From positions 884,001 through 948,000 of the forward strand of contig LSRY02000015.1 of NCBI GenBank assembly GCA_001643675.2: 64,000 nt of DNA, written 5' to 3'. The notes under the pieces are model-generated. The model was not told the origin of the DNA. It saw only the letters and a program-made list of their open reading frames with translations, and made no database searches. A program made the position numbers and the translations under genes. Source of the stretch: Monocercomonoides exilis (Eukaryota; Preaxostyla; Oxymonadida; Polymastigidae). Within the stretch, counting starts at the first letter, position 1, and each line of letters starts with the position of its first letter. Positions 12,485-22,553 of the stretch are shown here, in pieces.

Positions 12485-15400
12485 CTACTCTGCGTTGTTT
12501 ACCATTAATAATTGAATCACTTCTGTCAACTTAGGTCTTTCGTTTGGCTCATCTGCCCACATCTTCTCCATCAGCTCAACCATTTCTTCTCCTTCAATTC
12601 CTTCTGTCAGCGGTCGCACCCCATCCTTCATCATTTCCTGCGCTTCTTCTGGATCACACTCGCTCAAAGGCACTTCTCCTGTTGTCATTTCATGGAAAAT
12701 CAATCCAAGTGTGAAAACAACTGCCTGTTCAATTCCCTCTTCTTCGTCTCCTTCTTCTGGTGCACTCCATCGCTTCATTTCTTCCTTCTCCTTTTCATCC
12801 TCCAATTCCTCTGTCAATAAGTATATTTCATTATTTCCTTCCTCAACAAAGATTGAATATGGACACAGCTGTCTCGCCAACATTTCCATTCTTTCATCGT
12901 CAACTGAAATCAAATGCTTGAACAGTTCTGCCACTGCTTTTACTACTTCCTTCCCATCAACAACATCCATTGCTCTTGTTCCCAGTGTGAAATTACCTTG
13001 CACTGAATGAATTACTGAATGCAATGTTTTGATGCTCTTTTTCTCTTTCTCTCGAAATGGCTTCTTGGCGGATATCACATTGAATGAATGAGATTGTTGC
13101 ATTCCAGAAACAGAATCATTATCAAATGGCAATGGAGATTCCAAATCTGGCAGATCATTTTCATTCAGAATTTCATCAGTCATTGATGGAGGCTCAGGAA
13201 GATCTTCATCGTTGTCAATGAGAAGTGGAATTTGGCTTGTCATTCCTTCCAGCAACGTTGAAGGCATTTCACTCATCTCAAAGCTTCCTCCATAATTTTC
13301 CCTTCTTCTCTTCTCAATTTTCCCCATTATCTGCTCATTTTCCAATTTCTCTTTCTCAACTTTCTTTTCTGATTCTCTCAGTTTCTTTCGCAGAAGCACA
13401 ACAACCACAACAAACAAGACAACAAAAATTAAAAGAGCAACAATACACCCAATAAAGGCAATCAAACTCCATTCAATTTGTTCCTCTCCTTTTGAGATTA
13501 TTTCATCTCCTTTTGGTTCAACCTCACTTTTGTTTTTCAAAACGAATGACTGTGTCGAAAAAGGAGAATTTGAGTTCCCAAATAAAATATGCACACTCAC
13601 TTCTATTTCATCTTCACAACTGCTGATGAGATCCTTTGACACACTTCCTTCTGCTTCTTTTTCTGACAAAAACCCATTTGAATCAAAATCATGCTTTTCA
13701 ATCTCTTTCTCTTCACCTTTTCTCTTCACAACTGTGAATGACAGATTGCATGGAATAAGAAGCATCCCTTTGAATGCCAATTTCATACTATCTGTTGTTT
13801 CCTTTGCTTCCACACTCTCCAAAACAGGAATGAAAAATGATGAATCCCTTTCAGAAACAATCCCTTCAATTAGGCATCCATCATTCAATATCCACATCGA
13901 TGAGTCATCTTTCACTCCATCTCCTCCTTTCAAACTGGAAATAGACAGTGAAGCAGAGTCTGAACAGATAATATTTCTTCGAAGAGAAGGATATTTTGTT
14001 TTTGAAGGATTGTTGTTGCTGAAGTTTCCTGCTTCAATCTTCACATTCCCACTCGACACGGATAATCCACCTGAAGAAGCATTTAAAATTGTCACATCCT
14101 TCATCATCAGCGAAGTATTAATTGAATGAACAAGTGATCCACTCCATTCACATATTTCTTCAAATGCATTATTTCTCTCACTCTCGCTCTCTTTTGTTAA
14201 CAATCCTTCAAACTCACATATGTGCATAGAAACATCCTTCGCATTATTCATCTCCATCATGCTTCCTTTGCTTGACAGAGAATTACAGGCTGAACATGAA
14301 CAGTTAGAAAGAACAATTTGAGCAGAAGTTGAAGAAGAAGAAAGAACAGAAGCTCCTTCTGAATTCCTCGAGCAGTTCTTGAATGAGGAGCTTCCAATCG
14401 AGACACTTCCTAAAGCTGAACTGCCAATCGAAATGATGCAACCCTCAGACAATTTCACTCCATCTGCATCAATTCCATTCAGCACAATACTTCCACAATT
14501 GCCAATCTCAACAACATTTCTTGTTGATTCAATCTGTTCCAGTTTCATATTTGTCAACGAAATCTCATCCCCACAAAACAGAAAAGATGGTTTCTTGAAC
14601 GAAAGCATTGATATTGAGCAGTTGTCAACATGAAGAATCCCCTTTGCAACGATAAGCAATGTTGAGTTGAGAACAACTGAATCAATGTTTGTAACATCGA
14701 CAATCGAAGAAAAATCAACAAATAAAAGAGAAAGCTGTCCACTTGATTCATGGATAATAGAGCTGCCCGAATACGAAAATAACTGGTCAAAGTTGAATTT
14801 CACACTCTCAATCCGAACTTTCTCTGAAGTTTCGAGAAGACTTCCCTTACCGCCAGAAATTGTTGAGTTCAGATGCACCAAAGCTGTTGAGGGAGATTCA
14901 AGTGAGCGGATGGTCACATCATGTACATCACATTCCCCATTAATGATCGTCTCATCTGAAACCAACAGCTGTGAATATGATGAAGGAATGATGTGTTGAA
15001 CTCCAACATCCAATGAGTGACATGGTGCACTCAACTTTCCACATTGCTTGCTATCTCCGTGGTTGCCTGTTGCTGAAGAAACAAATATCGTCTCGCTTTG
15101 GTATTTAACGACTCTCAGCAGAAGATCCTCTTCCCCAACAAACGAGTCTGTTGTAGCACCCCATATTGCAAGATCCTTCACAAATGGCAATCTGAAATCC
15201 AAAAGGAATTGCTCATCAACAATCTGATTTTCGATTGAATAGCATCGAACATACACATCTCTCCCTCTGAATGCAGAGTTGCCTCTGAATGTGATGTTTG
15301 ACAGCACAAAGTTCAGAGGCTGCTCAACCACCGAGGTGCATTCCAGAAACAGCCACCCGCCTCTTCCTGTGGTGGAGCAGAAGCACTCTGAAATCGTGCA

Positions 15401-18400
15401 AAATGAGCAGTCAAAGCTTCCTCCCTCATTCAACACACAAAACATCCCTCCTCCTTTTCCACACCTCATTCCACCGCATCCCTTCATCGTTGTGTTTCGA
15501 ATCACCATTTTCAATGGCTCATCATCATTGTCATTTCGGATGATGGGAATATCATCTGTTGTGTTTTGGGTGACTTCTTCGAAAATGCTCCATTCAATAA
15601 TAATGTTTTGCTCAACTTCATTATTTTCTCTCCCTGAACTCTTTGATATCCTCAATCCGCTTGCCCCATCCAGCTCAATATTCTTCATCGTAAGGTTTTT
15701 CATGTTCAATGCCGTTGTTGACAGCACAGAAATGAAATCTTTTGAAAAGCAGAGTGACTGCATTGACACAAATTCCAATACAACTGTGCCTTCATCTGCC
15801 TTGATCAATCCAAAGTTGATCGTTCCTTCTCTGCTTTCTTCATTTTTGGTGAACGAGCAGTCTTTCAGAGTCAACAATCCATCATTCGCTCCAACATCTA
15901 TAAAATAACTGACTCCATTTCTGAAGGATGATGGCATCAAAAACTTCATCAGTTCGAAATTGGAAATTCCAGAAATCTTCATTGCTGCTCCTTCTGCTCC
16001 TTCAAGCGATGAGAGACACTCTAAAGAACACATTTCTTCATCATCCGATTTCACTGAAATTCCACTCACATCAACACTCTTCTGAAGATACCCTTTTCCA
16101 ATGATGCTGATAATCCTTTCATTTCCCTCAGGCAATCGATCCAATGAATAATCAATAGAAAGGCAAGGATAATCTGAGAATCCACAAGTGCAAACATCTT
16201 TTCCATCATCTCTGATAAATATCTCTGAACCAATTGCTCTCCAGAAATAAATCAGTGGAATAGCATTCGCTGTATCATTCCCATCAAAGCCTCTCATGGA
16301 ATTCAATGAAGTACCATCCAGATGCCCAGATACAAATGGAAGAGAAATGTTTGTGATGCTCTTTGTCAAGTTCGATGACTCAACAAACAGGTCATTTCCA
16401 CACTTTGCAACATTTGGCTCTTCTGAATCAAAAATGGGGGATGAGATCACAAATGAAGAATGGTCATCAATCAGCTTCAGTGCCATCCCTCCTCCAAATC
16501 CGGTCTTCTCTTCTCCAGCTGGTGCTGTGCATCCTGTAAATGTGCATGAAACAATATCCATTTGAATATTCCCTTTCAACTGAGCATTGATTGCTCCTCC
16601 TCTGCTCTCATCTGCCAGCACGGAGCATCCATCAAAATCACATTTTTCAATATTTATTTCTGAATTTGAATCTTCATCATCGCTGTTATCAATGCTCACA
16701 CACCCTCCATTTCCAGCTGCTCTTTCTATTTCTGTGAAATTAGAGTTCGTCATGTTCAGCCATTTGGTGCTCATCAACCCAGTATTTGCGCTGCTTCCAG
16801 ACAACGAGATCAATGGATTTCCATTCAAAGTGATTGAAGAAGCCGAAAACGATTCAATGGTCAATGTCCCAGATTCAACAGATAAGAACAGAAATGTTAA
16901 TTCAGATAAAGGATTTTGAAGAGAAAGAGAACATTGAGACAAAGTCAGTTGTGAAGATGAAGAAATAAAAGTTGAATGTGAAAGAGACGGAGGAAGAGAG
17001 AAGATAAGTTTTGACAATTTTGTTTCAACATATGTTGTTATCATCGCTGAATTGGATGTTTCACTTGCATCAGAGACTGTCCAGCCACTTTGCTCATCAT
17101 TTCCTCGGATTTCATGTTTCTTTTCTTTCAAGGCCAATTCATCACTCATCAAAATCATTCCACTCACAACAACTTTCTTTGTTTCAGTTTGACGTGTGAG
17201 TGAGTGCTTCAAGGTTAAACAAGGGAATTGGACAATTCCACAATGTGAGTGATCATATGCCTCATTATTGCTTACAAAGATTTCTTCTGGGGTGGGAAGG
17301 AGATAGATGCACAGAGGGATGATCAAACTTGTGTTTCCATTGTCGTATCCTCGAACCTTCTCAAAAGAATCAAACGAAGCTGTCAAACATGCGATCCTTT
17401 CACTTTTTGCTGTTGACTCCAAGTTGATCGAGTCAACAAAAATGTCACTTCCCCATTTGGCCCTGTTCACTTCAAATGCTGATGAAATTTGAAAGTTTGC
17501 ATTTGTGTCTCTCACTTTCAGCCCAATCCCTCCTCCTCTCCCTTGAGTGGCCGAGGCATAACAGTTCTTCACAACACCTCCTTTCACATTCAATGAACCA
17601 ACATTCCCCATTTCAACCATCATCCCTCCTCCGAAATCGGAGGCTTCACTCCCACAGCCATCAATTGTGCATCCCTTAAAAGTTATTGAATGTGACCTTT
17701 CACCCACATTCATCAGTGATGATCCTGCTGTTGTTCTCACAATGTTGTTGAATGTGCAGTTGCCCAGAGACAATGTTACAGAAAATCCTTGAGGCAGAGA
17801 TATCACACTTGTTGTGCTGAATGTTTGTCCCCATCTCACATCTTTCATCATCAAACTTCCCCATCCCATCTTCACAAGCGAGTTCTGCATGCTCCTCTCT
17901 TCTGAATGAGCAGAACCCATCGAAACATTTGTTCTCTCCAAATTGATCCCTCCAGACCCTTGAACCTCAAACAATATGCTTTTTCGATTTTTTTCAAGTG
18001 ACGAATTGTGAACCACTGACAGATCGCTCACACTCAACTCTCCTGTTCCAACCCAAAACAGACTCAGTCCATTTCCCTCAAACTTTGTTTCAATGGCTGA
18101 GCCAGCTGGCGAAACTCCATTCACAGAGATTGTTCTCCCACCAACAACAACTCCTTTTCCTTCCACAACTGTTCCACTCAACACCTTCATTTCCTCCACA
18201 AACCCCACAATCATCTGGGAAAGGCAATGGCTGATTGTGAGGCATGAGTAGCTTTCATTCAACCCGCAACTGAATGTGTCTTTTGCTTTTGGCTGTGTCT
18301 GAGTTGAAGCAACAAATCTGCATTTTCCTCCATTGTTTGGAAGCCATTCACTTTTGTCTAATCCATATGCAAAATATCTCACTCCTTCAGTTCTGGTTGA

Positions 18401-19888
18401 ATAGCACCAAACAAGTTGAGAATCTGTGGAGTTATCATGAACGTAAATATCATTTCCTTGAGGAGCACTGTTATTATGGAAAAAGCAAAACCATAGCAAT
18501 TCCCCACCATAACTTTTTATATACAATGCAGCTGCACCTCCTCGATAATCAGAATGGCACTCTTGAAAGAGGCAATTATGAACAACAATTTTATCAATTG
18601 CATCCCAGTTAATTAATGCTCCTCCATCTGAACTACTTGAATTGTGCCCGCTGCAATTAATAAATGAACAATCCAACACGCAATCATTTGTTTTCATTGA
18701 TTTCGAACTCCAAATTCCAATTCCGCCTCCATCATTTTCAGACCATCCGTCAATGAATGAACAGTTTGTCACCAGAATTTGAACGCTCAAACCGTACATT
18801 CCAACGCAAGCTCCTCCTGTGTCGGTTAATGATGAACAGTAGCACTCAATGAATGTGGAATGCTTTACTGTGCATTCTGCAATACTGACAACGTATATCC
18901 CTCCACCTCTTGTTTCAGTTGCATTACATTTCACAAATGAGGAATTTTCAACAGTCAGCGTTGCACTCGAATTGTCATGCACATACAGTGCACCACCACA
19001 CGGAGCAGCACATTCATTCCATTCAGCGTTCTTATATGTCTGTGTTTGAGTTGTTGAATTTCTTTCTGTATTTCCCACTCTCCAATCCACTCTTTCGTTG
19101 TGGAGGAATGTGCAATTGTTGCAGGAAAAGAAAATAGATCCTTCTGTTCCACTCACTATCCCTCCCTCAAGTACGTTCATAGAAGATGACATAAAGCAGT
19201 TTCCCATCAAACTCTGGATACATAAATGCCCAGCGCAAAAGCAATTGTTCTTAGAAAATTTCACAGAAAGGTTATAAAAGGAGCAGCCATCAATCTGTTC
19301 GCTTTGGCTCTTTCCAGAAACAAGGAAACATTCCACAGAAGACATGGTCAAACTTGAAAAAACGGAATCACTCAAAATGATAGAAGAAAGTTTGTCAGAT
19401 GAAGATACAAGACTGTTGGGGTACGCTTCTCCTTTTTGAAATAAGCTCAAGTTTCCAATAAAAATTGAACTTTCTCGTAATAAAAATAAAGATGAAGAAT
19501 TTTGGAAGATGATGCATGATTCGATTCTTGTTCTAGAATATGTTATTGAGAGTAGAAAAGACGAAACAGCACGACGATCCAGCGAAAGCAACCTCAATTC
19601 AACTGAAGAATTGAAAACAGAAAAAATGGTTATTAATGCAGCGCATGGAGTAGGAAATAATTCTTTAACTTGTCGAAAAGCATTTACATCACTACCAGTC
19701 TTATTAACAGATTTTGTTCTCAATTCCATGGGAGATAGCTCTTCCTTGTCAGAATAAATGTGTGAATAATCAGAGCAAAAACCAGAACAAACATCAAGAT
19801 TCTTCGTTTCATGATATTGAAAAATATCTTGAATTCCAAGCGCTTTAGCCATGAGCATGTAGAAAAATAAAAACAATCGTCCGCTCAT
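12485..19888 (-). CDS. Giant secreted beta-helix-type membrane protein with C-terminal pseudokinase domain
   Basis: One uninterrupted 2467-residue frame from a true ATG. An N-terminal hydrophobic segment (RLFLFFYMLMAKALG) suggests a signal peptide. About 2100 residues follow of Ser/Asn/Gly-rich repeats with right-handed beta-helix style, such as GGGIYV, GGALYVHDNS and FEGCSVLAD-like turns. A Cys module recurs about every 350 residues, near 526, 869, 1223 and 1601 (IFVSSATGNHGDSKQCGKLS, then PCHSL in the last copy). One transmembrane helix lies near 2138-2165 (ALLIFVVLFVVVVVLL), followed by a basic stretch. The tail (about 2310-2467) matches a protein kinase C-lobe: WSAPEEG (APE), VVFTLGLIFHEM and NERPKL. 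I see no HRD or DFG motif and no recognisable N-lobe, so it is probably catalytically dead. It probably acts as a surface receptor or adhesin. Ligand unknown. Confidence 0.85.
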   Translation of the reverse strand: MSGRLFLFFYMLMAKALGIQDIFQYHETKNLDVCSGFCSDYSHIYSDKEELSPMELRTKSVNKTGSDVNAFRQVKELFPTPCAALITIFSVFNSSVELRLLSLDRRAVSSFLLSITYSRTRIESCIIFQNSSSLFLLRESSIFIGNLSLFQKGEAYPNSLVSSSDKLSSIILSDSVFSSLTMSSVECFLVSGKSQSEQIDGCSFYNLSVKFSKNNCFCAGHLCIQSLMGNCFMSSSMNVLEGGIVSGTEGSIFFSCNNCTFLHNERVDWRVGNTERNSTTQTQTYKNAEWNECAAPCGGALYVHDNSSATLTVENSSFVKCNATETRGGGIYVVSIAECTVKHSTFIECYCSSLTDTGGACVGMYGLSVQILVTNCSFIDGWSENDGGGIGIWSSKSMKTNDCVLDCSFINCSGHNSSSSDGGALINWDAIDKIVVHNCLFQECHSDYRGGAAALYIKSYGGELLWFCFFHNNSAPQGNDIYVHDNSTDSQLVWCYSTRTEGVRYFAYGLDKSEWLPNNGGKCRFVASTQTQPKAKDTFSCGLNESYSCLTISHCLSQMIVGFVEEMKVLSGTVVEGKGVVVGGRTISVNGVSPAGSAIETKFEGNGLSLFWVGTGELSVSDLSVVHNSSLEKNRKSILFEVQGSGGINLERTNVSMGSAHSEERSMQNSLVKMGWGSLMMKDVRWGQTFSTTSVISLPQGFSVTLSLGNCTFNNIVRTTAGSSLMNVGERSHSITFKGCTIDGCGSEASDFGGGMMVEMGNVGSLNVKGGVVKNCYASATQGRGGGIGLKVRDTNANFQISSAFEVNRAKWGSDIFVDSINLESTAKSERIACLTASFDSFEKVRGYDNGNTSLIIPLCIYLLPTPEEIFVSNNEAYDHSHCGIVQFPCLTLKHSLTRQTETKKVVVSGMILMSDELALKEKKHEIRGNDEQSGWTVSDASETSNSAMITTYVETKLSKLIFSLPPSLSHSTFISSSSQLTLSQCSLSLQNPLSELTFLFLSVESGTLTIESFSASSITLNGNPLISLSGSSANTGLMSTKWLNMTNSNFTEIERAAGNGGCVSIDNSDDEDSNSEINIEKCDFDGCSVLADESRGGAINAQLKGNIQMDIVSCTFTGCTAPAGEEKTGFGGGMALKLIDDHSSFVISSPIFDSEEPNVAKCGNDLFVESSNLTKSITNISLPFVSGHLDGTSLNSMRGFDGNDTANAIPLIYFWRAIGSEIFIRDDGKDVCTCGFSDYPCLSIDYSLDRLPEGNERIISIIGKGYLQKSVDVSGISVKSDDEEMCSLECLSSLEGAEGAAMKISGISNFELMKFLMPSSFRNGVSYFIDVGANDGLLTLKDCSFTKNEESREGTINFGLIKADEGTVVLEFVSMQSLCFSKDFISVLSTTALNMKNLTMKNIELDGASGLRISKSSGRENNEVEQNIIIEWSIFEEVTQNTTDDIPIIRNDNDDEPLKMVIRNTTMKGCGGMRCGKGGGMFCVLNEGGSFDCSFCTISECFCSTTGRGGWLFLECTSVVEQPLNFVLSNITFRGNSAFRGRDVYVRCYSIENQIVDEQFLLDFRLPFVKDLAIWGATTDSFVGEEDLLLRVVKYQSETIFVSSATGNHGDSKQCGKLSAPCHSLDVGVQHIIPSSYSQLLVSDETIINGECDVHDVTIRSLESPSTALVHLNSTISGGKGSLLETSEKVRIESVKFNFDQLFSYSGSSIIHESSGQLSLLFVDFSSIVDVTNIDSVVLNSTLLIVAKGILHVDNCSISMLSFKKPSFLFCGDEISLTNMKLEQIESTRNVVEIGNCGSIVLNGIDADGVKLSEGCIISIGSSALGSVSIGSSSFKNCSRNSEGASVLSSSSTSAQIVLSNCSCSACNSLSSKGSMMEMNNAKDVSMHICEFEGLLTKESESERNNAFEEICEWSGSLVHSINTSLMMKDVTILNASSGGLSVSSGNVKIEAGNFSNNNPSKTKYPSLRRNIICSDSASLSISSLKGGDGVKDDSSMWILNDGCLIEGIVSERDSSFFIPVLESVEAKETTDSMKLAFKGMLLIPCNLSFTVVKRKGEEKEIEKHDFDSNGFLSEKEAEGSVSKDLISSCEDEIEVSVHILFGNSNSPFSTQSFVLKNKSEVEPKGDEIISKGEEQIEWSLIAFIGCIVALLIFVVLFVVVVVLLRKKLRESEKKVEKEKLENEQIMGKIEKRRRENYGGSFEMSEMPSTLLEGMTSQIPLLIDNDEDLPEPPSMTDEILNENDLPDLESPLPFDNDSVSGMQQSHSFNVISAKKPFREKEKKSIKTLHSVIHSVQGNFTLGTRAMDVVDGKEVVKAVAELFKHLISVDDERMEMLARQLCPYSIFVEEGNNEIYLLTEELEDEKEKEEMKRWSAPEEGDEEEGIEQAVVFTLGLIFHEMTTGEVPLSECDPEEAQEMMKDGVRPLTEGIEGEEMVELMEKMWADEPNERPKLTEVIQLLMVNNAE

Positions 19889-20593
19889 TGCCAGAATAAA
19901 AAATGCAACAATTAGAGAATTGATAATACTATTTTTGATCTTATCAAATATATTATTTGTGATAAGTTTTCATTAATTGGTTTCATTTGAAAACATTATC
20001 AAAAATAAATTGACAATAATAGTGTGATAATTAAGATCGATTATTTTTCAACATTTTTATTGTTTCATATAAAAATTAACAATTTTTTTGAAAGACAGAT
20101 AAATAATACCTTCATTTTCATCAAATATCAACTCCTTTCATTTTGGCATTCGTAAGTGACAAAAAATAAAGAAAATAATAAAAATAATTAAAAATAAAAT
20201 CAGAAATTAAAATATTAAAAAGAATTGTTTGAAACACATCGATTATTTATTTCCTCACGAACCTTGTAATTCCCAACATTCTTCATCAAGAATTCTCAAA
20301 TTGTAGTAAACACGAACTTTCAAGCTTTTTTTTCATAAAGAAAAAAAAAATGTGTTCACTCATAACATTATTAAACATTTTCAGATTTCAAAATAAATAA
20401 GTTTTTATTTTCTGCAAATAGCCATCATAAATGTTATTGCAAAAAGTTTAGTGAAATTTCATATTTGGAAAAAATGAGCCCATTTTATTCATATTTTTTT
20501 TTTTTTTTTTGATCACTAAAAGAGAAAAAAAGTGAATAATTTTTCAACGAAAAAGTCTTTTATTCGATATTTTTCCCCAAATTAATTATTATT

Positions 20594-20620
20594 AATATGG
20601 GTGATTTTTTTTGATATCAT
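20594..20620 (+). repeat. 27-bp motif repeated in inverse at 26318-26344
   Basis: A perfect 27-bp match, in opposite orientation, to 26318-26344. The core is GGGTGATTTTTTTTGATATC. It overlaps the end of the right inverted-repeat copy. Confidence 0.75.
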
Positions 20621-20787
20621 AAAAAATTCCGACGTTTGATCAAAAATAAATATAATTAAGGGTGGGGTTGATAAGAAAAAATTTCGAAAAATTATGTGAA
20701 AATACGGCTGAAAATATTATTATTAATTGTTTGTAGCTTTTTATTTGATTTTAATTGTTTTTATTACAAATTTTGAAAAAAACATAA
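20602..20787 (+). repeat. Right copy of AT-rich inverted repeat
   Basis: Matches the reverse complement of 11089-11280 along most of its length (shared TTTGATCAAAAA, TTAAGGGTG, TTTGATTTTAATTG and GAAAAAAACATA). The pair encloses the intact 7.4-kb gene. Confidence 0.7.
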
Positions 20788-21029
20788 AAAAGCATTTGAA
20801 AAATTTGAAAATTTGATAAACAAAACATAACTTAAGTTTTCTGGTTTAAAAAAACATGATCACAACAATCACAATAACGATATAAATCAATATCTTAAGT
20901 TAAAAACAGAAAAATAATATTATTGAAAAAATATAGAATAAGATAAGTTGAAATCGATAAATATAAAATAAAAACATTCAATTATCAGCGTTTCATCATC
21001 TGTTTCGCAAATCGTCCTTTCCAGAAGTC

Positions 21030-21400
21030 ATTTCTCCATCAAATTCATCGATTTATTGCTCTCCTGAAAAATGCAATGTTCACCTTTTCTTTCAAATTTT
21101 TATTTCTCAATTCAATGAATCCTTTTTTACACCAGAAAATATCATCTACAATTTCCTTCCCAATCACTTCACCCTGGGTGCTTTCCATATGAATTCTCTC
21201 TATCAATTCTATGTTCAGCCGGCATAACGAGATATCCTGCTTTCATTCATTTTCATTCTTTTCCGCCTCCTGCCCTGAAAACAACACAAAAACATTCAAC
21301 AGGTTAATATTCATATAAAGAAAAATAAAATAATACCAAACTGCCCTTCGACTGTTTTTTGCCAAACAGCTTCATCTTCACAGCCATCATCATTCACAAA
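21030..21400 (-). pseudogene. Short coding relic, family unknown
   Basis: The minus strand reads as protein for about 60 residues at 21040-21240 (LNIELIERIHMESTQGEVIG, then a KGFIELRNKNLKEK segment), with stops on both sides. An upstream piece at about 21340-21400 (NDDGCEDEAVWQKTVEGQFG) could join it across a 62-nt GTATT...CAG intron. Stops occur within the flanking frames, so the gene is either decayed or its exons are not resolved. No family recognised. Confidence 0.25.
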
Positions 21401-21599
21401 ACCAATCTCATCATTTCAGTCTCGGAATTGTCAAATTGCAACGTTGCATCCCTCTTTGCAAAATACATTGTATATCTCACTGGAGGGTCTTTTCAGCCCG
21501 TTCACATTGTGGTAAATGTGCAGATGTGTTTTTTCTGTTTTTGGCATGATCTTCTCCTTTTATAATATTCTCAAATACCCAAATCAATATTTGAGGTTT

Positions 21600-22110
21600 A
21601 TTTCGTCAGCTCCCATCACAGGAGGGATAAGGCGCAGAGAAGAGATAGAAGAGGATTATATGCGGGAGGGTGTGGGAGTTGAGTATTTTATGGAATATTA
21701 ATGTTTCGAGAGGGGCTTTTGAATGAAAGAAATTTGGAGACAAAAAGGTGGGGAAGAGCAAGTGGAGATTTTGAGAAGATAATATAGTAAATATATAGAG
21801 AAGTTGCTGAGAATGATGAAAGAGGACTGATTGTTGATGGGAGAAATGGATTTTGAAAAGAAAGAAAAGAGGGCAAAAGTGTGCAAGAAGAAGAATATTC
21901 TGAAGTGTTTATATGAAAAGGGGGAAACTTTTATGAGAGAAGAAGATTATTTGGAAGAGAATGGGAAAGATGAAGAAAAGGAGGGGATTGATATTTTTTG
22001 ATGATTTTGAGAGCTGAGTGGAAGAGGAAAATGGAAAGGAGTGGAAATTGAGAGATTTCTTCGTTTTTTATTGTTGAAGGGAAAGGAGGGGAAATCGCAA
22101 AAAGAAAGTC
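21600..22110 (+). pseudogene. Charged coding relic, family unknown
   Basis: Plus-strand frames show Lys/Glu-rich text (for example FEKKEKRAKVCKKKNILKCL and EEDYLEENGKDEEKEG) broken by several stops. It resembles decayed coding sequence rather than random AT-rich spacer. The limits are approximate. Confidence 0.2.
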
Positions 22111-22299
22111 AATAAACTGAGGATGTCATTTTTCATCAATTAATTTCTGTCAGACTGCCACAAATATTGCGATTACGATTGTGTTGCCATATATGAAGTC
22201 AACTCATTGAATAAAATATTTGGTCCAATCAACGACATTATACAAATGATTCTCAACATCATAAATATCGTCGACTGATTTCACATTTCTTAACCTTTT

Positions 22300-22470
22300 T
22301 TTCTTTTTTTTTTCTTCTTCTTCCTCCTCTTCTTCACCTTCTTCCTTTTCCTCTTCTTCTTCCTTTTTTTCACCTTCTTCGCCTTCTTCGCCTTCTTCTT
22401 CTTCTTCTTCTTCTTCTTCTTCTTCTTCTTCTTCTTCTTCACCTTCTTCTTCTTCTTCACCTTCTACTTC
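22300..22470 (+). repeat. TTC/CTT microsatellite
   Basis: Triplet run interrupted by ACC and CCT. The opposite strand reads as poly-Glu with occasional Gly, which produces an ORF of 133 residues that I do not accept as a gene. Confidence 0.85.
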
Positions 22471-22553
22471 TCCCTCTTCGCTTTCTTCTGCTTCAACATC
22501 GTAATCAATAGCAGAGACAGTTAAATTCTTCGAGAAAGAAAAAATTAAAAAAC

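Larger units (their letters stand above)
19889..21030. other. AT-rich 5' flank with repeats, no gene
   Basis: Upstream region of the minus-strand giant gene, with homopolymer A and T runs and the right copy of the inverted repeat. No coding sequence is supported. Confidence 0.5.
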
